Origin: DRPN01 sp964599235
GTDB taxonomy: Bacteria > Bacteroidota > Bacteroidia > Bacteroidales > VadinHA17
Assembly (NCBI GenBank): GCA_964599235.1
Contig: CAZRDX010000035.1
Coordinates: 44,653-108,652 of the forward strand
Direction: 5' to 3'
DNA: 64,000 bases
The notes below the pieces were generated by a model, which worked only from the letters and a program-made list of their open reading frames with translations, was not told the origin of the DNA and ran no database searches. How positions within the stretch are numbered: position 1 is the first letter of the stretch; each line of letters begins with the position of its first letter. Of the stretch, positions 58,670 to 64,000 are shown one piece after another. Made by a program: the position numbers and the translations under genes.

Positions 58670-60862
58670 ATGATGTGGCGGCGACATATCTCGGAGGTGC
58701 TCGCGAGCGGGAGCAACAGCTACGCGATGGTCTTCTTCTCGCGCAACAGGCTGTTCGCCCTGTTGCTGCTGGGAGTGAGTTTCATCGACCTCTACGCCGG
58801 GTTGAGCGGGCTCCTGGCCGTGGTGGTGACCACGGTGGCGGCCTATCTTTTCGGTTTCGAGCCCACCCGCATCCACGACGGCAGCTACGGTTTCAACAGC
58901 CTGCTGGTAGGCCTCGGCCTGGGCATCTATTACCAGCCCTCAGCTGAGTTCTACCTCGTGGTGGTGCTCGCCTCGCTCCTCACCCTCTTCATCTCGGTGG
59001 CCATGGAAGGGGTGATCGGGAAATACTACCTTCCCTATCTGAGTATCCCCTTCATTCTCTCCATCTGGCTTGTCCTGCTGGCCGCACGCCAGTTCGAGCA
59101 TCTGGGTATCAGCGAGCGGGGGATCTACACGCTCAATGACCTTTACGGCCTGGGAGGCAAACGTCTGGTCGACTTCCACGAATGGGTGTACCAGGTCATT
59201 CCCGTCTCGCTGCGCCTCTATTTCCTCTCACTGGCCGCGATCTTTTTCCAGACCAAGATCATTGCAGGACTGCTCATCGCCGTCGGCCTGCTCCTCTATT
59301 CCCGCATCGCCTTCACCCTCTCTTTGCTGGGATTCTATACCGCCTATTTCTTCTACCAGCTGCTGGGAGTGAACCTGGTCGAGACCTCTTACAGCTACAT
59401 CGGCTTCAATTACATCCTCACGGCCATCGCCATCGGCGGATTCTACCTCATCCCGTCGGTATGGACCTACAGCTGGGCGGTATTGCTCACCCCCCTGGTG
59501 GCCATCGTGACCATCAGTCTCGACCCGGTATTTGCCGTCTTCCATGTGCCGGTCTATTCCCTTCCCTTCAACATCATAGTGCTGCTCTTCCTCTATGTGC
59601 TGAAGTTCCGCACTTCGAAGAGAAAGAAGTTGCGGGAGGTGGTGATCCAGCAATACAGCCCGGAGAAGAACCTTTACTACGATGTCAACAGCAGGGAGCG
59701 TTTCGATCCGGAATATCTTTTCCCCTTCATCCTTCCCTTCAGCGGGCGGTGGAGCGTCTCCCAGGGCCACGACGGAGCATACACCCACCAGGGTGACTGG
59801 CGCTATGCGTGGGATTTCGTCATCACGGGTCCCGACGGCAAGACATACCGTGACGAAGGCAACCTGGTCACCGACTACCATTGTTACGGCAAGAATGTGC
59901 TGGCACCCGGCCCCGGCACGGTAGAGATCGTCGAGGACGGCATCGACGACAACCCTGTCGGTGAGGTCAACCTGCTGAAGAACTGGGGCAACACGGTGGT
60001 GATCCGTCATGCCGACCATCTCTTCTCCAAGGTAAGCCACCTGCAAAAAGGGAGCATCACCGTACGCAAGGGCGACACGGTACGTGCCGGAGACATCCTC
60101 GGCAAGGTGGGCAACAGCGGCCGATCGCCCTACCCACATCTGCATTTCCAGTTCCAGCGCACCCCCTACATCGGCTCTCCCACCCTTTACTATCCCATCA
60201 GCAGCTATCTCACATATCGTGACAATCGTCCTTCGCTGGTCACCAACGGCATCCCGCAACAAGACGAAGTGGTGGCCAACATGGAAGTGAACGAACTGTT
60301 GCAGAGAAGTTTCCGCTTCGTACCCGGACAACGTATCCACTGGAAGAACGAAGGAGACACCCCTTTACGGGGACAGGTGTGGGAGGTCAGGACCAATGTC
60401 TTCAACCGTTCCTATCTCTACTGCCAGGAAACCGGCAGCAAAGCCTGGTTCTGGTCGGAGGACAATGTCTTCTACTTCACAGGTTTTGAGGGAAGCAAGA
60501 AGTCGCTGCTTTACTTTTTCTTCCTGGCCGCCTATCGTGTTTACAAAGGGTTCTACCGCGAGGTCACCGTCCGCGACAGCTATCCTCTTCATCTGCTCTA
60601 TCCGAAGGGGATCCTGGCCCTGCAGGATGTGGTGGCACCTTTCCATATTTTTCTGCGTGCAGATTATGAACTGCACTATCTTCACATAGACAATCCCGTG
60701 ATGCCTTCCCGGATACGTCTGGGCTCGTCGGCCACGCTCCGCCGCCCCGGCGGGTCGACAGGACGCCGGCTGGAGTTCAGCATCGAGATCGGCATCAAGG
60801 GTGTGGAACGTTTCATCATCTCGGACCGCGAACGACTGATCAAAGCAAGATGTACCGACTGA
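58670..60862 (+). CDS. Urea-transporter-like membrane domain fused to M23 zinc endopeptidase
   Basis: The 730-residue protein has about ten membrane helices in its N-terminal 320 residues, with urea-transporter family features (FGFEPTRIHDGSYGFNSLLVGLGLGIYY). A basic linker (RTSKRKKLREV) follows, then an M23 (LytM) peptidase domain from about residue 355. Metal motifs are HQGDWRYAWDF and a later SPYPHLHFQF (near 490). Family M23 cuts peptidoglycan cross-bridges. The C-terminal 200 residues are beta-rich and unassigned. The membrane orientation and whether the channel is functional are unknown. It overlaps the next gene by 13 bp. Confidence 0.8.
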   Translation: MMWRRHISEVLASGSNSYAMVFFSRNRLFALLLLGVSFIDLYAGLSGLLAVVVTTVAAYLFGFEPTRIHDGSYGFNSLLVGLGLGIYYQPSAEFYLVVVLASLLTLFISVAMEGVIGKYYLPYLSIPFILSIWLVLLAARQFEHLGISERGIYTLNDLYGLGGKRLVDFHEWVYQVIPVSLRLYFLSLAAIFFQTKIIAGLLIAVGLLLYSRIAFTLSLLGFYTAYFFYQLLGVNLVETSYSYIGFNYILTAIAIGGFYLIPSVWTYSWAVLLTPLVAIVTISLDPVFAVFHVPVYSLPFNIIVLLFLYVLKFRTSKRKKLREVVIQQYSPEKNLYYDVNSRERFDPEYLFPFILPFSGRWSVSQGHDGAYTHQGDWRYAWDFVITGPDGKTYRDEGNLVTDYHCYGKNVLAPGPGTVEIVEDGIDDNPVGEVNLLKNWGNTVVIRHADHLFSKVSHLQKGSITVRKGDTVRAGDILGKVGNSGRSPYPHLHFQFQRTPYIGSPTLYYPISSYLTYRDNRPSLVTNGIPQQDEVVANMEVNELLQRSFRFVPGQRIHWKNEGDTPLRGQVWEVRTNVFNRSYLYCQETGSKAWFWSEDNVFYFTGFEGSKKSLLYFFFLAAYRVYKGFYREVTVRDSYPLHLLYPKGILALQDVVAPFHIFLRADYELHYLHIDNPVMPSRIRLGSSATLRRPGGSTGRRLEFSIEIGIKGVERFIISDRERLIKARCTD

Positions 60863-62190
60863 GCATCACGAGCCTGCTGTTGTTTCTCCTGCTGCTCGGT
60901 GTGAGTGCGCAGGAAAAGAAGGGTTTTTCCTATTATGACCGGCTCACCTACCAGGCTTATCTTCAGGGCGACTGGCAGCAGGTGATCCGCCTGGGACGTG
61001 AGGCCCTGCATGCCGGCTACGATTCCTACTACCTGCGTATGCGTCTCGGCATCGCCTTCTACAACCGGCACAATTATGTCCGTGCCCTGCATCATTTCCT
61101 GAAAGCGCAGGAGTTCAACGAACAGGACGCCGTAGTCAGGCAGTACCTCTATTATTGTTATCTTTTTCTGGGCCGTGAGGCCGACCGGCATGCCCTGATG
61201 CACCATATGACGGTCCGCGAGCGGGAAGAGGTGGGTGCCGGCAAGCTTACCGGCCTGACGTTGGTGGCTCTCACGGCCGACTATTTCCACACCCTCGACG
61301 ATCAGGTCACCGACGGTTACGACCCCACGGAGGTCCCTGGTGTCGACGGTTACCAGAGCGTCACCCGCCGGGGCGGCGGAGCCTCGATCCTTTTTGGACA
61401 TCAGACAGGTGAAAATGCATCGCTGCGCTACGGGTACCGGTTCATCACCAAGGAACGTTTCCTTTTCCGGCGCGATGTGGACGGCGACCTCACCCTTCCG
61501 GACAACACCTTCACCCAGCATCAGCTGCACGGCGGGCTCACCCTCCGGCTGGCCCGCGGCCTGACGATGGATCTCTCGGCCAACTACCTCAACCTGCGCA
61601 CCACGATCCCGGAATCTTTCTCTTACGGCAACCGCATCTCTTGGGTAACCCTCACCAGCAGCGACTGGACCACCCAGCTCCTGCTGCAGCAGGAGCTTCC
61701 CTATCTGACCCTCTATGGAGGCGTGGGCTATGCCGGCATGAACGACCTTAACCAGATACAGGCATACAGCGGGATGGTCTTTCGTCCGATGGGCAATACC
61801 AACTTCTATTTCGGGGGCTCGCTCACCTGGCTGCGCCAGGGCATCCTCAGTGACCCCGACCTCACCCGGGACGATCTGATCCCCTCCCTGATACTGGGCG
61901 GACGCCTCTTCGGAACCCTCTGGACCACCGCCTACCTCACCCCCGGAAATACCAGCAATTATCAAAGCCCGGGCGGCTGGAACCTCTACAACGAGAACAA
62001 CCCCGTTACCCTCAACATCTCCCTGGAGATCGACTGGATCGTGCCCGGAAACAGGATGACCCTCTTCCTCATCCCTTCCTGGAGCCGCACGGAAAGCAAC
62101 TACTTCCCCGAACTGGACATCAACGGACAAGGACCCGACCTGGAATACGATATGTTGAACTTCAAATTCGGACTAAAATGGGATCTATGA
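60850..62190 (+). CDS. TPR/outer-membrane beta-barrel protein (YaiO-like)
   Basis: The 446-residue protein has a signal peptide (about 1-20) and a helical TPR-like region (about 25-115: YQAYLQGDWQQVIRLGREALHAGYDSYYLRMRLGIAFYNRHNYVRALHHFLKA-type). A C-terminal barrel of alternating strands runs from about 140 and ends in LNFKFGLKWDL, a typical barrel terminus. This TPR-plus-barrel layout resembles YaiO-family outer-membrane proteins, which are often coupled to polysaccharide or peptide export. Here it may form the outer-membrane exit or receptor of the PqqD operon product. It ends with ATGA overlap to the next gene. Confidence 0.7.
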   Translation: MYRLSITSLLLFLLLLGVSAQEKKGFSYYDRLTYQAYLQGDWQQVIRLGREALHAGYDSYYLRMRLGIAFYNRHNYVRALHHFLKAQEFNEQDAVVRQYLYYCYLFLGREADRHALMHHMTVREREEVGAGKLTGLTLVALTADYFHTLDDQVTDGYDPTEVPGVDGYQSVTRRGGGASILFGHQTGENASLRYGYRFITKERFLFRRDVDGDLTLPDNTFTQHQLHGGLTLRLARGLTMDLSANYLNLRTTIPESFSYGNRISWVTLTSSDWTTQLLLQQELPYLTLYGGVGYAGMNDLNQIQAYSGMVFRPMGNTNFYFGGSLTWLRQGILSDPDLTRDDLIPSLILGGRLFGTLWTTAYLTPGNTSNYQSPGGWNLYNENNPVTLNISLEIDWIVPGNRMTLFLIPSWSRTESNYFPELDINGQGPDLEYDMLNFKFGLKWDL

Positions 62191-62819
62191 AACGACTGAC
62201 CATCCATCTTTTTTCCTGGTTCTTTTTCGCTCTTTTTCTCTTCCCTGCTTCTGCCACCCGTGCACAGGTGACACAAGAGATGATTGACGCCTTTCGCAAG
62301 AGCTACGAGCTGGAAGCGGCGGGCAAATATTCCGAAGCGGCCGAGACGCTCAAGAAAGTGTACCAGGAGGATTCGTACGAGCTCAATCTCCGTATCGGCT
62401 GGCTCGACTATGAGGCGGGACTCTTCACCGAGTCACGTTCTTTCTACAACAAAGCCGTGATGCTGCGCCCCATGGCCGTGGAGGCACGTTTCGGGATCGT
62501 ACAACCCCTGGCAGCCCTGGGTCAATGGGAGCAGGTGATCGCCCAGTACGAGAAGATCCTGGAGATCACCCCCAACAACTCGGTAGCCAACTACCGTCTG
62601 GGCGCCATCTGGTACGGCAGGAAAGAGTACGAGAAAGCCGCCTCCTACCTCGAAAAGGTGATCAACCTCTATCCTTTCGATTACGACGGACTGGTACTTT
62701 ATGCCTGGACCAACTTCCGTCTGAAGAGGTTCCGTGAGGCTCGTCTTCTTTTCATGAAGGCCCTGCTGGTACGTCCCGGAGATGCCTCGGCCCTGGAAGG
62801 ACTGAAACTGGTGGAATAG
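62187..62819 (+). CDS. Secreted TPR protein
   Basis: The ATG at 62187 overlaps the preceding stop (ATGA), giving 210 residues with a signal peptide ending near ATRAQ (about residue 26). The mature part is four to five TPR motifs, for example LRIGWLDYEAGLFTESRSFYNKA and YRLGAIWYGRKEYEKAASYLEKVI. It is a periplasmic scaffold that may bind the upstream barrel protein or the M23 domain protein. It closes the seven-gene operon, followed by a hairpin terminator at 62847. Confidence 0.75.
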   Translation: MKRLTIHLFSWFFFALFLFPASATRAQVTQEMIDAFRKSYELEAAGKYSEAAETLKKVYQEDSYELNLRIGWLDYEAGLFTESRSFYNKAVMLRPMAVEARFGIVQPLAALGQWEQVIAQYEKILEITPNNSVANYRLGAIWYGRKEYEKAASYLEKVINLYPFDYDGLVLYAWTNFRLKRFREARLLFMKALLVRPGDASALEGLKLVE

Positions 62820-62846
62820 AACGCCACCCGTCACCCGGGAAGAAAA

Positions 62847-62872
62847 GAGGGTGCCCGTCACCGGGCACCCTC
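62847..62872 (-). terminator. Intrinsic terminator of the right-edge surface-protein gene
   Basis: GAGGGTGCCCG (62847-62857) pairs with CGGGCACCCTC (62862-62872) through an 11-bp stem and 4-nt loop. The minus-strand read-out ends in TTTTCTT, so it terminates the minus-strand gene at 62901. The convergent TPR gene may also use it. Confidence 0.8.
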
Positions 62873-62900
62873 CCCGCCAACAGGGGAAGCGCGGTACTAT

Positions 62901-64000
62901 TTAGCTGTTGTTGCTGCGGGAGATCTCCGTCCAGGCCGACCCGTTCCAGATAAGCATCAACACATCGGCAGGTGAAGTGATGATGAACTGCGCTCCACCG
63001 TTGAGCAATATACCATCGCCGGGATTGATACGGATCTGGTCGTTCTCGTCATGGCCGGTCAGGATAAGCACCTGGCCGGGATAGCGACCCGGCTCGATCG
63101 TCCCCACATCTATTTGTCCGTCAGGGTCGACATCTAGGAATATGTAGGATGCCGTGGAAGGAAGTTTCACTTCGTCGCCATCGGCATAGGTCAGGGTGAC
63201 AGGAGTGAGGCTCATCATATCGCGGATGGTCACGGAGCCGTTGAATTGCACCTCTTGTTGCTTGAAATCACCCCGGATGAGCGAGGGGGTCGTTCCGTTG
63301 CCTATGGCCAGCTGATTGGACGCATCAGTCCCCACATCGACGTTCGAGCCGATCAGCACATTTCCGCTGCCGTTGACAATGCTTCTGCCAGCATAGTAAC
63401 CCAGCACCACATTGTTGTTCCCATCCGCCAGTTCATTCCCGGCAAAGCTGCCAAGCACCACATTGCTCCGGGCCTGGGAGATGTCATAAGCCGCCTGAAA
63501 CCCCAGGATGACGTTGTCCATCGCATTGTCGTCGTTGTCGAGGCTGTTGTCGTTTCCGGCACGGCCGCAGTCGGTGCCGATAAAGACGTTGCGGGAGCCA
63601 TGGGTCAGCCACATCCCGCTGTTGGTACCTAAAAAGGTGTTGCCAACACCATTGAGAAGCTGTGGCCCTGAGTTGATGCCGATATACACGGAATAACTGC
63701 CCGAATAATTATAGCCGGCATGGGTACCCAGCATCACATTGTAGTTACCGGACTGGTTGGAATATCCGGTACCCGTTCCGATATAGACATTGTCGTGGCC
63801 GGAGAGGTTACTGTAACCGGCAAAGGTTCCGATGAAGACGTTGTAGTTGGCAATAGTGCTGGCAAGGCCAGCCTGGTATCCTGCGAAAAAGTTCCCTTTG
63901 CCTGTGGTGAGCGAACGGCCTGCCTCATAACCGAAGACGGCATTGTAGACACCTTTCTCTGTGGAGGTATCGGCTTGGATATGTTCGCCTGCACGATGAC
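62901..64000 (-). CDS. Cell-surface protein of 17-residue beta-helix-like repeats, N-terminus cut by window edge
   Basis: The frame is open from the window's right edge to the stop at 62901, 366 codons. About eleven repeats of roughly 17 residues follow the pattern N-[VF]-x-[IL]-G-x-x-[AS]-G-x8, for example NVFIGTFAGYSNLSGHD, NVYIGTGTGYSNQSGNY and NVVLGYYAGRSIVNGSG. Then comes a C-terminal region (GSVTIRDMMSLTPVTLTYADGDEVKLPSTAS and beyond) without the repeat. Such repeats occur in phage-tail-like, trimeric-adhesin-like and endosialidase-chaperone-linked surface proteins of Bacteroidota. The GTG often taken as a start at 63737 is internal. No sorting signal is seen at the C-terminus. Confidence 0.75.
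   Translation of the reverse strand, partial: HRAGEHIQADTSTEKGVYNAVFGYEAGRSLTTGKGNFFAGYQAGLASTIANYNVFIGTFAGYSNLSGHDNVYIGTGTGYSNQSGNYNVMLGTHAGYNYSGSYSVYIGINSGPQLLNGVGNTFLGTNSGMWLTHGSRNVFIGTDCGRAGNDNSLDNDDNAMDNVILGFQAAYDISQARSNVVLGSFAGNELADGNNNVVLGYYAGRSIVNGSGNVLIGSNVDVGTDASNQLAIGNGTTPSLIRGDFKQQEVQFNGSVTIRDMMSLTPVTLTYADGDEVKLPSTASYIFLDVDPDGQIDVGTIEPGRYPGQVLILTGHDENDQIRINPGDGILLNGGAQFIITSPADVLMLIWNGSAWTEISRSNNS
63190..63990 (-). repeat. Array of about eleven 17-codon repeats within the right-edge gene
   Basis: Successive repeats begin at each N-[VTFS]-x-[IL]-G core, spaced 51 bp apart. One longer unit of 25 residues carries an Asp/Asn-rich insertion (GRAGNDNSLDNDDNAMD). The regular period and conserved Gly/Asn suggest a stacked beta-solenoid. 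Boundaries are approximate. Confidence 0.6.

Noticed and set aside
63734..63994. Separate 86-codon minus-strand ORF at the right edge
   Set aside because: It is a different frame. The correct frame reads continuous 17-residue repeats through this region.
1..64000. tRNA, rRNA, transposase or prophage genes
   Set aside because: No cloverleaf-like element, rRNA sequence, transposase motif or phage gene run was recognised by reading. A tRNAscan-SE and Infernal run would be needed to exclude small RNAs.

Overview
This window comes from a member of the Bacteroidota, most likely an anaerobic, moderately GC-rich Bacteroidales-type bacterium. The evidence is a SusC/SusD pair, a type IX secretion (T9SS) C-terminal sorting domain, many secreted or lipoprotein hydrolases, weak or absent Shine-Dalgarno sites for most genes, and repeated matches to the Bacteroidota -7 promoter box TAnnTTTG (for example at 6573, 22699, 29810, 48088 and 52098). 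No rRNA, tRNA, CRISPR array or transposase was recognised.

Left part (1-16.4 kb), mostly minus strand: a TPR protein, a phosphosulfolactate synthase (ComA) homologue and a DUF368 polyprenyl-phosphate transporter-like gene; folD; a TonB-like protein; a small outer-membrane protein; a sulfatase divergent from a glycerophosphodiester phosphodiesterase; an alpha-L-fucosidase / GH3 glucosidase / metallophosphoesterase operon; then an MBL-fold hydrolase, a radical SAM protein and an FMN/FeS old-yellow-enzyme reductase.

Middle-left (16.4-22.7 kb), minus strand: a redox/metal cluster with two MinD/Mrp-type ATPases carrying inserted ferredoxin motifs, a small ferredoxin, two NifX-type (dinitrogenase FeMo-cofactor) proteins, DUF5320, two methyltransferases, a stand-alone archaeal-type threonyl-tRNA editing domain and an MFS transporter. 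It resembles the ORP (orange protein) clusters of anaerobes. Its promoter contains a perfect 14-bp palindrome of ArsR/SmtB type between the -33 and -7 boxes.

Middle (22.8-41.5 kb), plus strand: gpmA, an ArsP_2-type permease, an SLC13 transporter and cysQ, followed by a polysaccharide/sulfate-ester catabolic block (UroD-like protein, RhaM mutarotase, GH16 laminarinase-like enzyme, a secreted protein of unknown function, two sulfatases, a PhoD-like phosphatase), then a PKD lipoprotein, a penicillin-acylase lipoprotein and a T9SS cargo protein. SusC/SusD lie on the minus strand at 41.6-46.3 kb.

Right part (46.6-64 kb), plus strand: a sugar-porter MFS gene, the thrS-infC-rpmI-rplT operon (infC appears to start at AUA), dapB, lepB, an AraC-type regulator and a DUF2202 lipoprotein. 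Next is a tight seven-gene operon (55.1-62.8 kb): PqqD-like chaperone, DUF4405 membrane protein with C-terminal repeats, ATP-grasp ligase, fold-III PLP decarboxylase, urea-transporter/M23-peptidase fusion, TPR/beta-barrel protein and TPR protein. I do not know a described pathway with this composition, and it is my main candidate for an undescribed system. The window ends inside a minus-strand cell-surface gene made of 17-residue repeats.
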